A DNA stretch of 64,000 nucleotides from Sphingobacteriales bacterium (GCA_016235125.1 JACRLZ010000001.1:1-64000); one strand, 5' to 3'; positions 44,456 through 52,335 are shown, counted from the stretch's first letter. Numbers and translations: made by a program. Notes: generated from the letters alone by a model not told the origin.

Positions 44456-44689
44456 GAATTCTATCAGCTTTTGTTGTTATCTTCATCATCAGTTTTTCAA
44501 TCAGCAGCGGCTCCGGGCTGGACATTATAAAATACCAGCACAGCAGCAAGCTCTGTACGTTGGCTGCAAGTTTTTCATCAATCTTATTAATCGAAAAATT
44601 TTATCCGCCCACATTTTGTGGCTTACATCCGGAGGCGGCCAAAAGAAGACGTCCGCCTCCGGCATGTGATAGTTGATAAGGCTATTTTT

Positions 44690-44763
44690 CTACCCCGGGT
44701 CTCCAACCGAATTACAAGCTTTTTCAAATTGAGCACAGCAAGGAGGGACTCGTCAGAGAAGAA
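44690..44763. repeat. MITE-like repeat, copy A (degenerate), upstream of Fic
   Basis: It aligns with copy B at 45693-45767 in the same orientation, sharing CTTTTTCAAATTGAGCACAG against CTTTTCAAATTGAGTACAG, then CAAGGAG and GACTCGTC-GAGAAGAA. The left arm has decayed, so it no longer makes a perfect stem. Confidence 0.7.
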
Positions 44764-44872
44764 TCAGCAGCATTTTCTCATCCCAAAAGAAAAAGGTTTT
44801 CTTTATTTCAAGGGGAGGATAAATGAACCCCTAACATGGGACTATTCGTAAATGCACAAAGACAATATTTCC

Positions 44873-44880
44873 TACTTTTG
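44873..44880 (+). promoter_or_regulatory. Fic gene -7 promoter box
   Basis: TACTTTTG matches TAnnTTTG exactly and ends 5 bases before the ATG, so the transcript would be nearly leaderless. Confidence 0.55.
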
Positions 44881-44885
44881 TTTCC

Positions 44886-45674
44886 ATGACATTTCAAATA
44901 ATTTCAGACAACCTGCTTAAAAACTTTGAGGGAAAAATAAAAGGATCGGTAAAAAAAAGTTTTCAGGAATTGAATTCAAGAGAGTTTACTGTTGACGATT
45001 TTAAAAATTATATGCTTGCAGGTGCTGTGGCATCATCTCAAATTGAAGGAAGCACTTTGGACCTGAACAGCTTTTACCAAAGCAAACAAAACAATACCAA
45101 TAAAAAAGAGGTGAAAGAAATTGAAAACCTTTTGACTGCCTACCAACATGCAAAGCGTTATCGTCTTACTCAAAAAGGATTATTGAAGTGTCACGAAATT
45201 CTTGCTGCGACTTTTACCAATATTACCAAAAGTCAAAAAGGAAAATACAGGAAAACAATGGTAGGAATTAGAGGATGGAGTGGGTTAGTTTATCTGGCGG
45301 TTGAACCGCAATTTGTTCAACACGAAATGGATAAATTGTTTAAAGACATTGACCAATTACTAAAACAAAAACTTACACTGAAAAAAGTACTTTATTATGC
45401 TGCATACATTCATTTTGTGTTTGCGAAAATTCATCCATTTACTGACGGTAATGGCAGGGCTGCACGGCTACTTGAAAAATGGTTCTTAGCTGAACTTTTA
45501 GGAGATGGGGTGTGGGGAATACCAAGCGAAAAATATTATTACGATAACAGACAGGAGTATTACAACAGCTTAAATGTTGGAGTAAATTATTATGAAACCC
45601 TGGAACGATTAAACCAGTTGTTGCCTTTTTTGATTCTGCTTCCAAAAGCGGTTTGTTACAAACCAGTTAATTAA
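44886..45674 (+). CDS. Fic-family protein (putative AMPylase) with N-terminal inhibitory helix
   Basis: This 262-residue protein has the complete Fic active site HPFTDGNGRAAR, with catalytic His183. SQIEGST at residues 51-57 matches the (S/T)xxxE(G/N) inhibitory motif; Glu54 would block ATP, as in N-terminally inhibited class II Fic proteins. The family transfers AMP (or related groups) from nucleotides to protein hydroxyls; the target is unknown. No winged-helix domain is attached. It lies alone between two copies of a hairpin repeat, next to the cassette island, which suggests horizontal acquisition. Confidence 0.9.
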   Translation: MTFQIISDNLLKNFEGKIKGSVKKSFQELNSREFTVDDFKNYMLAGAVASSQIEGSTLDLNSFYQSKQNNTNKKEVKEIENLLTAYQHAKRYRLTQKGLLKCHEILAATFTNITKSQKGKYRKTMVGIRGWSGLVYLAVEPQFVQHEMDKLFKDIDQLLKQKLTLKKVLYYAAYIHFVFAKIHPFTDGNGRAARLLEKWFLAELLGDGVWGIPSEKYYYDNRQEYYNSLNVGVNYYETLERLNQLLPFLILLPKAVCYKPVN

Positions 45675-45692
45675 AAATACAATACAGAAATC

Positions 45693-45767
45693 CTTCCCCG
45701 ACGAGTCTCTTCCCGAATAACAAACTTTTCAAATTGAGTACAGCAAGGAGAGACTCGTCGGAGAAGA
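45693..45767. repeat. MITE-like hairpin repeat, copy B, downstream of Fic
   Basis: CCGACGAGTCTC (45698-45709) pairs perfectly with GAGACTCGTCGG (45750-45761), and CTTC/GAAG extends the stem. The loop carries AACTTTTCAAATTGAGTACAG. It matches copy A before the Fic gene. Confidence 0.8.
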
Positions 45768-45880
45768 AATCTTTTGACCCGGAAATTTGATTTAATACCG
45801 CAGATGATTAAGCCTCTCTGACAGCCATATAACAACAAACTTTTATCTCCCATAATCCTGTTTTTTTTGTAAATTGTGAA

Positions 45881-46408
45881 GTGAAAAAATTGAAAATAAA
45901 TTACCTTGATTTTGAGATTGACAAGCTGACCAACAGTATTGAGAATGTTGTTACCGGTGATAGTTTTCCAACTGACATTACGCTTATCTCAAGCACTGAC
46001 CTCAAGACAGTTACAAAAAAAAATGGATGGGCTTTTGACTGGAAGCTTGAACTCAAAAACCCTGTAAGAGATGTTTACAAACTCACCATCGTAAACAATC
46101 AATCAGTGATTCAGGGATTAATAAGCTTAGAAATTAAGTCCGACCATGTCTATATGCACTTAGTAGAGAGTGCACCTTTCAACAAAGGCAAGACAAAAAT
46201 TTATACTGGTGTGCCCGGTAATTTGGTTGCTTTCGCATGCAAGCTTGCATTTCAGCGTGGACACGAAGGCAATGTTTCTTTCTTTTCTAAAACGCAGCTT
46301 GTTCAACATTACATTGACACTTTAGGCGCAATGCACTTTGGTGGACGAGTGATGATCATTGAGACCAACGCAGCATTAAAACTCATCAACAAATATTTTC
46401 CAAAATGA
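45881..46408 (+). CDS. GNAT-like protein of unknown function
   Basis: This 175-residue protein starts at GTG 45881 (MKKLKINYLDFEIDKLTNSIE). The order of a small N-terminal ligand region, then LTIVNNQSVIQGLISLEIKSDHVYMHLVESAPFN, GVPGNLVAFACKLAFQRGHEGNVSFFSKTQLVQHY, and GGRVMIIETNAALKLINKYF suggests a GNAT-like acyltransferase fold, with the helix at VAFACKLAFQRGHEG in the acetyl-CoA position. This is fold-level inference. A small basic gene follows after 45 bases; the pair recurs in Bacteroidota and may act together, possibly like a toxin-antitoxin pair. Confidence 0.65.
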   Translation: MKKLKINYLDFEIDKLTNSIENVVTGDSFPTDITLISSTDLKTVTKKNGWAFDWKLELKNPVRDVYKLTIVNNQSVIQGLISLEIKSDHVYMHLVESAPFNKGKTKIYTGVPGNLVAFACKLAFQRGHEGNVSFFSKTQLVQHYIDTLGAMHFGGRVMIIETNAALKLINKYFPK

Positions 46409-46453
46409 ACTCAGCAAAGCGATACCACGAATACCTTTTAAAAAAATTAAGCC

Positions 46454-46672
46454 ATGAGTAAAAATAAATCAAAAGAACTTGATGTAGATTTCATTGGCGG
46501 ACAAGGCCCGCTGACGAAAGAAGAAGAGAAACAAATTTCTGAGTATATCAGAAGACAAAAATTATTAAGGGCTAAGCGGCAGCATTCCCGAAAGCTCGGG
46601 ACAGGCAGTGCGAAAAAAGGTTTGCCTCAACGAACCCGCAAACCTGACGAGCAGGGAAAAGTTGTTGCATAG
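46454..46672 (+). CDS. small basic protein, partner of the GNAT-like gene, with REP inside its frame
   Basis: This 72-residue protein starts MSKNKSKELDVDFIGGQGPLTKEEEKQISEYIRRQK, a pattern I recognise from short Bacteroidota proteins of about 40-50 residues. Its C-terminal half (after about residue 40) is encoded by and after the hairpin TCCCGAAAGCTCGGGA at 46586-46601. The tail is therefore probably derived from a repeat insertion that changed or extended the end of the gene. It has no known function. Confidence 0.65.
   Translation: MSKNKSKELDVDFIGGQGPLTKEEEKQISEYIRRQKLLRAKRQHSRKLGTGSAKKGLPQRTRKPDEQGKVVA
46586..46601. repeat. REP-like hairpin within a coding sequence
   Basis: TCCCGA and TCGGGA form a stem around AAGC, inside the small gene at 46454-46672. 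Confidence 0.75.
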
Positions 46673-46734
46673 TTCAACAGCTACTCCTCCTCAACCATTT
46701 ACCAATCCCGAAAGTCTGCCCCGCCATTCAGTTG

Positions 46735-46776
46735 TATATTTGCAGCCTTGCCCGCCGAAGTATTAACGAAGGCGGG
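46735..46776 (+). promoter_or_regulatory. mnmA promoter box and leader hairpin
   Basis: TATATTTG (46735-46742) matches TAnnTTTG exactly. In the leader, CCCGCC (46751-46756) pairs with GGCGGG (46771-46776), 13 bases before the ATG. It could affect translation or be another REP. Confidence 0.55.
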
Positions 46777-46789
46777 TTCTCAATTTTTT

Positions 46790-47905
46790 ATGAGTAAAAA
46801 AGGAAAAGTGCTGGTAGCTATGAGCGGTGGTATCGACAGTACCGTCACCGCCCTCATGCTCAATGATGAAGGATATGAAGTGGTGGGCATCACCATGAAA
46901 ACATGGGACTATGCCGCCAGTGGCGGCAGCAAGAAAGAAACCGGCTGCTGCAATCTCGATTCATTTAATGATGCAAGACAAGCCGCCGTGGAGCATGGCT
47001 TTGCCCATTATATACTGGACATAAGAGAGGAGTTTGGCGATTTTGTGATCGAGAATTTTGTGGAGGAATATCTTGCCGGCCGTACACCCAACCCCTGTGT
47101 GCTCTGCAATACACATATCAAATGGCGGGCATTATTGAAAAGAGCCGATGCTTTGAATTGCGATTTTATCGCCACAGGACATTATGCAAAGATCAGGCAA
47201 CATGATAACGGCAGGTTTGTAGTAAGCAAAGCTGTGGATGATACAAAAGACCAGAGCTATGTGTTGTGGGGATTGCAGCAGGATCTGCTCAGCAGAACAT
47301 TGCTGCCGCTTGGGCCTTATCGCAAAACAGAAATAAGAAAAATGGCGCATGATTACGGCTATCCTGAACTGGCTAAAAAAAGTGAGAGCTATGAAATTTG
47401 TTTTGTTCCCGATAATGATTACCGTGGCTTCTTAAAAAGAAAAGTGGAAGGGCTGGAAGAAAAAGTGGCCGGTGGAAATTTCATCGACAAACATGGAAAA
47501 ATTCTTGGACAGCATAAAGGTTATCCTTTTTATACCATTGGTCAGAGAAAAGGACTGGATATTGCATTGGGCCGTCCGGTATTTGTAACAAAGATTGATC
47601 CGGATAATAATACTGTTGTGTTAGGCGATGAAGAAGACCTGGAACAAAATGAAATGACGGTAAGCAAATTGAATTTGATAAAATATGATTCCATCACCCC
47701 TGGTATGGAAGCCACTACAAAGATCCGGTACAAAGACAAAGGAGCTTTAAGCAACATCTATCCTGACACTTCGACTCCGCTCAGTGTAACAGTCAGGTTT
47801 TATGAAAATGTCAAAGGCATTGCACCCGGCCAAAGCGCCGTGTTTTATGAAGGCGATGATGTGATCGGTGGAGGGATAATACAGTCGGGAGTCTTGAGTC
47901 ATTAG
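46790..47905 (+). CDS. mnmA: tRNA-specific 2-thiouridylase
   Basis: The start is ATG 46790 (MSKKGKVLVAMSGGIDSTVTALM), preceded by a leader hairpin; the longer frame runs through that hairpin. The 371-residue enzyme thiolates U34 of tRNA-Lys/Glu/Gln. The PP-loop is AMSGGIDSTV, the nucleophile Cys is in GRTPNPCVLCN, and the second catalytic Cys is in SYEICFVPD. IGQRKGLDIALG also fits. The normal protein ends near GGGIIQ; the extra SGVLSH comes from an iterated-word repeat that runs into the 3' end. Confidence 0.95.
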   Translation: MSKKGKVLVAMSGGIDSTVTALMLNDEGYEVVGITMKTWDYAASGGSKKETGCCNLDSFNDARQAAVEHGFAHYILDIREEFGDFVIENFVEEYLAGRTPNPCVLCNTHIKWRALLKRADALNCDFIATGHYAKIRQHDNGRFVVSKAVDDTKDQSYVLWGLQQDLLSRTLLPLGPYRKTEIRKMAHDYGYPELAKKSESYEICFVPDNDYRGFLKRKVEGLEEKVAGGNFIDKHGKILGQHKGYPFYTIGQRKGLDIALGRPVFVTKIDPDNNTVVLGDEEDLEQNEMTVSKLNLIKYDSITPGMEATTKIRYKDKGALSNIYPDTSTPLSVTVRFYENVKGIAPGQSAVFYEGDDVIGGGIIQSGVLSH

Positions 47906-47982
47906 TCGGGAGTCAGGTTCTTAGTATTAAAGAGATTTTTGGCTATTGACTATGGACTAAAACTCCTGACTCTCAACTGTTT
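47884..47982. repeat. iterated-word hairpin (GTCGGGAG family) at the mnmA 3' end
   Basis: The left arm (47884-47919) has AGTCGGGAGTCTTGAGTC and ATTAGTCGGGAGTCAGG. The right arm (47944-47979) has TATTGACTATGGACTAAAAC and TCCTGACTCTCAACTG. The left arm encodes the last codons and stop of mnmA. Confidence 0.75.
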
Positions 47983-48017
47983 TGCAGGCAATATTTTCAG
48001 AAATAATACGTTTTAAA

Positions 48018-48045
48018 GCGGGGTGTTTTCATTCCCCGTTTTTTT
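48018..48045 (+). terminator. terminator of mnmA
   Basis: CGGGG (48019-48023) pairs with CCCCG (48034-48038), followed by seven T. Confidence 0.7.
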
Positions 48046-48129
48046 GTTTGTAGCTTTAAGCAGCCGTTACCCCTGAAAAACAGTCATTAACCGAACAATT
48101 TTGTATCTGTGAACACTGAAAAACCACTT

Positions 48130-48906
48130 ATGAGATTCCCTTCATTATCCCGCATTTTCATAGCGGCAATTTTTGCTTCCGTATTATTTTCCTGCAATAA
48201 AAAAGAAGACTTCGTAAGCGAGGATGTGAAAGATTACCTGCTTATCACTCCCGGAAAATATATCACCTACCGTCTCGACTCGATGGTGTTCACCAATTTT
48301 GGAACAACAACTGAGATACATAAATACCAGGTAAAGCATGTGGTGGATGCATTAATTACCGATAATCTTGGAAGGCCAGGCTACCGGGTTTACAGGTTCA
48401 TCCGGGATTCTGTTGACGCTACTTCATGGACCCCTGCCCAACCATGGACCAATTCAGGCACTTATTTCATCACACCGTTAACCGACCAGGTGGAGTTGAT
48501 CGAAGATAATCTCCGCATCATCAAATTGCATATGCCGGTAAGGGAATCATTCAGCTGGAAAGGCAATAAATACCTGCCCACCGATCCTTATGGCCAGTAT
48601 TATGGCTTCAGCAATGATGATAATATGGCCGACTGGGATTTTTATTATGATGGCGGCAGTACATCTTTCAGTTATAAGGGTAATAACTACAGTAATGTTT
48701 ACAGCATTGAAGAAGCTGACGAATCATTCAATGTACCTATTACCATTCCTACTGCTTATGCTGCAAAGTCGAGGGCAGTAGAAAAATATTCAAAGAATAT
48801 CGGGCTTGTGTACAGGGAATATGAATTGTGGGAATACCAGCCACCCCCGGTAGGTCCATATAAAACAGGCTTTGGAGTTACCCAATGGATGATCGACCAC
48901 AATTAA
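48130..48906 (+). CDS. lipoprotein of unknown function
   Basis: The start is ATG 48130; a GTG at 48109 is in frame but adds residues before the signal. The 258-residue product has a lipoprotein signal with lipobox VLFSC. The mature part is aromatic- and Asp-rich (YLLITPGKYITYRLDSM, GYRVYRFIRDSVD, YGQYYGFSNDDNMADWDFYYDGGS). It is probably exported to the outer membrane. I know no function for it. Confidence 0.75.
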   Translation: MRFPSLSRIFIAAIFASVLFSCNKKEDFVSEDVKDYLLITPGKYITYRLDSMVFTNFGTTTEIHKYQVKHVVDALITDNLGRPGYRVYRFIRDSVDATSWTPAQPWTNSGTYFITPLTDQVELIEDNLRIIKLHMPVRESFSWKGNKYLPTDPYGQYYGFSNDDNMADWDFYYDGGSTSFSYKGNNYSNVYSIEEADESFNVPITIPTAYAAKSRAVEKYSKNIGLVYREYELWEYQPPPVGPYKTGFGVTQWMIDHN

Positions 48907-48949
48907 GTCTTTATTGACTGCCCAGATGAACAAACTAAGAGATTGTTTT

Positions 48950-49037
48950 ACCACCACATAGGAACATAGAAACATAGGATCACATAAATTTCTATGTGTT
49001 TCTTCCCTATTGTGTGCTATGTGTCTATGTGGTTCCA
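48950..49037. repeat. iterated-word hairpin (ACATAGGA family)
   Basis: The left arm (48950-48987) has ACCACCACATAGGAACATAG and AAACATAGGATCACATA. The right arm (48991-49037) has TTCTATGTGTTTCTTCC and GCTATGTGTCTATGTGGTTC. It fills the gap between the lipoprotein and the subtilase gene. Confidence 0.8.
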
Positions 49038-49084
49038 TCATAAGGTTACTACAAGCAGATAGTCACTAAGTCTTTTAATTGACT

Positions 49085-49092
49085 TAAATTTG
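49085..49092 (+). promoter_or_regulatory. subtilase gene -7 promoter box
   Basis: TAAATTTG matches TAnnTTTG exactly, 24 bases before the ATG. Confidence 0.5.
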
Positions 49093-49116
49093 GGGATTAC
49101 TAAAGAAGTATAGCTG

Positions 49117-51120
49117 ATGAAGAAATTTTTACTCCTTGTCTGTGTGGTTTCAGCTTTGGCTCCTGAATCCGGCGCCCAGTTTACCCGTTACATTGTAAAA
49201 TTTAAAGACAAAGGCGGTACGCCTTATTCCTTATCAACCCCCCTCAATTATTTATCACAAAGAGCCATTGACAGAAGGACAAAATATGGCATTGCCATTG
49301 ATAGCACCGATTTACCCGTAACACCATCCTATGTCACCCAGGTAAGCAGTGTTCCTAATGTTACCCTGTTAAATGTTTCAAGATGGCAGAATGCGGTTAC
49401 CATCCAGACAAGTAATGCAGCAGCCATCACCACCATCAGCGGCTTTTCATTTGTGCAAAGTGTGGGCGGTATAGCTGCAAAAAATGCAACAGGGGGAAAA
49501 ACAGCAGCCGATAAGTTTGCGCTGGAAGAACGTCTTGTTCCTGTAACTTCTTTTACAGAAAGAATATCTGCTGATTATTATAATTACGGAACAGGTTCTT
49601 ACAACGAGATACATCTTCATAATGGCGAGTTCCTTCACAATATCGGCTTAAGGGGACAGGGTATGCAAATTGCCATGCTCGATAATGGTTTTAATAATTA
49701 CACCACACTTAAAGCTTTTGATAGTGTGAATGCAGAAGGAAGAGTGCTGGGCACATGGGATTTTGTGGCAAGAGAACAAAATGTTTCGAACGACGGCAGC
49801 CATGGCATGAATTGTTTCTCGATCATTTGTGCAAATATTCCCGGTCAGTTTATCGGTAAAGCGCCAAAAGCAAGTTTCTGGTTGTATCAAACTGAAGACA
49901 ATGCAAGTGAATATCCTGTAGAAGAATTTAACTGGGTATGCGGCGCTGAAAGGGCTGACAGTGCAGGCGCTGATGTGATTTCTTCCTCACTCGGTTACTA
50001 CGATTTTGATAATTCTGTTTTCAATTATACCTATGCCAACATGGATGGTAACACGACCATCAGTGTAAAAGGCGCCGATCTTGCAGCCAAAAAAGGTATC
50101 CTTCCATTTCTTGCTGCGGGAAATGAAGGAGGTAATGCCTGGCATTTTATCATATCGCCTTCCGATGGCGATAGTGTAGCAGCAGTGGGTGCAGTAAATG
50201 CTTCAGGTGTGGTTGGAGGTTTTTCAAGCTATGGTCCCTCTGCTGATAACCAAATAAAACCTGATCTTGCTTCAGTAGGTGTTGCAGCTCTCATTCAATC
50301 CACTTCTAATACGGTTTCAAGCGGAAATGGTACATCCTTCGCATGTCCGAATATGGCTGGACTTGGAACTATTTTATGGCAGGGCTTTCCTGAGTATAAC
50401 AATATGAAAATATTAAAAGCTCTGCAGCAGGCAGGCAGCAGGGCTACTAATCCCGATGACAGGGTTGGGTATGGAATTCCCAATATGAAACTTGCTTTCA
50501 GCAACCTGTTGGTGGAGTTTGCCACATCCGGCGCTACAGTAAATGCATGCAATGCCACCGTGAACTGGACAAGCAAGGATGTGGACGCCATGAAGTATGA
50601 AATAGAAAGAAAACTGCCCGCCGAATTGGTTTATACAAAAATTGCGGATGTAAATCCAACTGCAGGAGTAATTCTTGCCAATCATACTTACCAGTTTAAT
50701 AATGCAATTATCAGCCCTACCCCTGGTGTTGTTTCGTATCGTATAAGGCAGATCATTGATACAGCTACTGCAACCTTCACTGCTGTTTATATTGATACAG
50801 CCAATGTTAGCATCACATCAGGCTGTTTTGCTACAGGCACCGGAGATCCGGCCTCTGTTAAGGAATCAGTTACCGTTCAGCCAAATCCAGTTTCAGGAGC
50901 CATAGCGAATCTTGTTGTGGAAACAGCTTATGCTATAAACAATCTGAACATTTCAATTTATGATGCAAAGGGAAGACTGATGCTGCAATTGAAAGATTCA
51001 AAAGGTACGGGTAAAAAAACCATTGCATTGAATGTCTCCACACTTGCAATGGGGAAATATTATATCAGGGTTTCGAATGGCAATAAGAAGATCGGCTTGG
51101 TAGAATGGTTGCGGTTATAG
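49117..51120 (+). CDS. secreted subtilisin-like (S8) serine protease with T9SS sorting domain
   Basis: This 667-residue protein has a signal peptide (MKKFLLLVCVVSALAPESGA) and an inhibitor-like pro-region. The S8 domain has Asp189 (IAMLDNGFN), His229 (DGSHGMN) and Ser407 (GNGTSFACPNMAG). An Ig-like middle part follows, and the C-terminal VQPNPVSGAI...LNISIYDAKGRLML...MGKYYIRVSNG is a type A T9SS sorting domain. It is secreted by the type IX system and anchored or released at the cell surface as an extracellular protease. Its last six bases overlap the convergent methyltransferase gene. Confidence 0.93.
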   Translation: MKKFLLLVCVVSALAPESGAQFTRYIVKFKDKGGTPYSLSTPLNYLSQRAIDRRTKYGIAIDSTDLPVTPSYVTQVSSVPNVTLLNVSRWQNAVTIQTSNAAAITTISGFSFVQSVGGIAAKNATGGKTAADKFALEERLVPVTSFTERISADYYNYGTGSYNEIHLHNGEFLHNIGLRGQGMQIAMLDNGFNNYTTLKAFDSVNAEGRVLGTWDFVAREQNVSNDGSHGMNCFSIICANIPGQFIGKAPKASFWLYQTEDNASEYPVEEFNWVCGAERADSAGADVISSSLGYYDFDNSVFNYTYANMDGNTTISVKGADLAAKKGILPFLAAGNEGGNAWHFIISPSDGDSVAAVGAVNASGVVGGFSSYGPSADNQIKPDLASVGVAALIQSTSNTVSSGNGTSFACPNMAGLGTILWQGFPEYNNMKILKALQQAGSRATNPDDRVGYGIPNMKLAFSNLLVEFATSGATVNACNATVNWTSKDVDAMKYEIERKLPAELVYTKIADVNPTAGVILANHTYQFNNAIISPTPGVVSYRIRQIIDTATATFTAVYIDTANVSITSGCFATGTGDPASVKESVTVQPNPVSGAIANLVVETAYAINNLNISIYDAKGRLMLQLKDSKGTGKKTIALNVSTLAMGKYYIRVSNGNKKIGLVEWLRL

Positions 51121-52290
51121 CTTTTTTTTAAATAAGGCCACAAACATTGTATCCGCTTTCATGTCATAACCTTTCAGCAATTCTGTTTTTTCCGATTCAA
51201 GATGGAGCTTCTGCTTTATCAAGTTTACCATCTCTTCGTTTTCCTTTTTAAATACAGAGCAGGTTATGTAAAGTAGATGACCTCCCGGTTTTAAATGTTT
51301 TGCAGCATTTGAAACAATCTTTTGCTGCAAAGCAGCATACTCATTGATTTTTTTTTCATCAAAATAATATAGTTGCTCCGGTGTTCGCCCCCATGTGCCA
51401 CTGCCACTGCAGGGAACATCAGCAAGTATTGTTGAGTATTGATTATTGATTATTGAATATTGAGTGTTTTCCTGCGAAAGGTCAGCAACAAAGTTTTGAT
51501 AATTATTAATCCCGGCTTTTCTGAACCGACTTTGTAAATTCAACAATATGCTTTCTCTCACATCGCTTACAGTTAAATCAATATCACCAAGAATATCTTT
51601 TGCCAGAATGGATTTGCCGCCGCTTCCGGCGCAGCAATCCCATACAGCCGGTCTGACGGTCCCCGTCTGACCGGGAAATAAAAACTCAGCTATCCTTTGC
51701 GAACTATAATCCTGCACTACTACTTCCCTGTTTATCTCAAAATAATTTTCAACTTTAAAATTATTCGGCAAACGGATGCTGAACGGTGGGATAAATTCAT
51801 AATTTATACCTGTCTTACTCAGTTTCAGTAAAACAGCTTCAGCATGATGCGGTCTGATCCTTAGAAATAAGTCGGGCTGAATTAAAAATGATTCTGCAAA
51901 TTTTTTCGGGTCAATACCTCCGCTTAGCTCATTTGTCCACGGAAAAAGACCGGGCATTGAATCCCTTGCATTAAGGATTGAAAATTTATCCGGTGCAGGC
52001 AGATGAATTTTATCATTCCACTCAGGCTTTAATGCAGCCAGTATTTCGTTTGACTGAGTAGAACAAAGAAACAATCCTTTTAAAATTCTTTCTTCAATTG
52101 AATCCCCGTTAAACAGTTTAGCCGTTCTGAAATAGCAATAACAAAGGTTTGAAATTTGTTTTCTGTCGGTTGAACCAAATTTTTTGTTCCCCGCAAAAAT
52201 TTTTTTTAGAAAAGAAGCGAGAGGCTCTTCTCCCCGATACTGATCTAATATCTGCGTGGCTGAACTTAGATATGAATGATAGCGGCTCAC
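51115..52290 (-). CDS. RsmB/NOP-family RNA cytosine methyltransferase
   Basis: This 391-residue protein has an N-terminal NusB-like region and a SAM-dependent catalytic domain: VWDCCAGSGGKSILAKDI, then ILADVPCSGSGTWGRTPEQL and LLYITCSVFKKENEEMV, with the two family cysteines. It is probably an rRNA m5C methyltransferase (RsmB-like); the substrate is inferred. The segment ENTQYSIINNQYST just before the catalytic LADVPCSG is encoded by an iterated AATATTGATT-type word repeat and is an insertion relative to the usual loop length. Confidence 0.88.
   Translation of the reverse strand: MSRYHSYLSSATQILDQYRGEEPLASFLKKIFAGNKKFGSTDRKQISNLCYCYFRTAKLFNGDSIEERILKGLFLCSTQSNEILAALKPEWNDKIHLPAPDKFSILNARDSMPGLFPWTNELSGGIDPKKFAESFLIQPDLFLRIRPHHAEAVLLKLSKTGINYEFIPPFSIRLPNNFKVENYFEINREVVVQDYSSQRIAEFLFPGQTGTVRPAVWDCCAGSGGKSILAKDILGDIDLTVSDVRESILLNLQSRFRKAGINNYQNFVADLSQENTQYSIINNQYSTILADVPCSGSGTWGRTPEQLYYFDEKKINEYAALQQKIVSNAAKHLKPGGHLLYITCSVFKKENEEMVNLIKQKLHLESEKTELLKGYDMKADTMFVALFKKKL
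51427..51470. repeat. iterated-word repeat inside the RsmB-type gene
   Basis: GTATTGTTGAGTATTGATTA, then TTGATTATTGAATATTGAG: copies of a TATTGA/TATTGATT word in the coding sequence. They are in frame and encode QYSIINNQYS in the loop before the active-site Cys. Confidence 0.7.
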
Positions 52291-52335
52291 TCCACAAAGT
52301 AAAGCAAGTGCTGCTTCATCAGAACAGAAAATGAT

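Larger units (their letters stand above)
43213..44568 (+). repeat. cassette-boundary site 3, interrupted by IS110
   Basis: The left half is TGCGCATAACATTCGGTTTGCTG (43213-43235). After the inserted element the right half ends CAGCAGCAAGCTCTGTAC, then GTTGGCTGCA (44559-44568). AAC...TTGCTG on the left pairs with CAGCAAG...GTT on the right. The right box predicts a following unit ending in TGCAGCCAAC, which I do not find downstream, so the array ends or has decayed here. Confidence 0.5.
44456..44885. other. non-coding region between IS110 and the Fic gene
   Basis: No gene is supported here. In order it holds the right half of boundary site 3 (to 44568), an AT-rich stretch, a strong hairpin with CCGGAGGCGG pairing with CCGCCTCCGG (about 44629-44667), a degenerate copy of the repeat that also follows the Fic gene (44690-44763), and the Fic promoter at 44873-44880. 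A 77-codon frame at 44618-44851 is made of the hairpin and repeat and is rejected. Confidence 0.6.

Noticed and set aside
44618..44851. 77-codon frame upstream of Fic
   Set aside because: It is composed of a hairpin and a decayed repeat, with no start context or domain.
44559..44886. A third cassette carrying the Fic gene
   Set aside because: The box GTTGGCTGCA is over 300 bases from the Fic start and no TGCAGCCAAC follows the gene, unlike the close fit of the other units.
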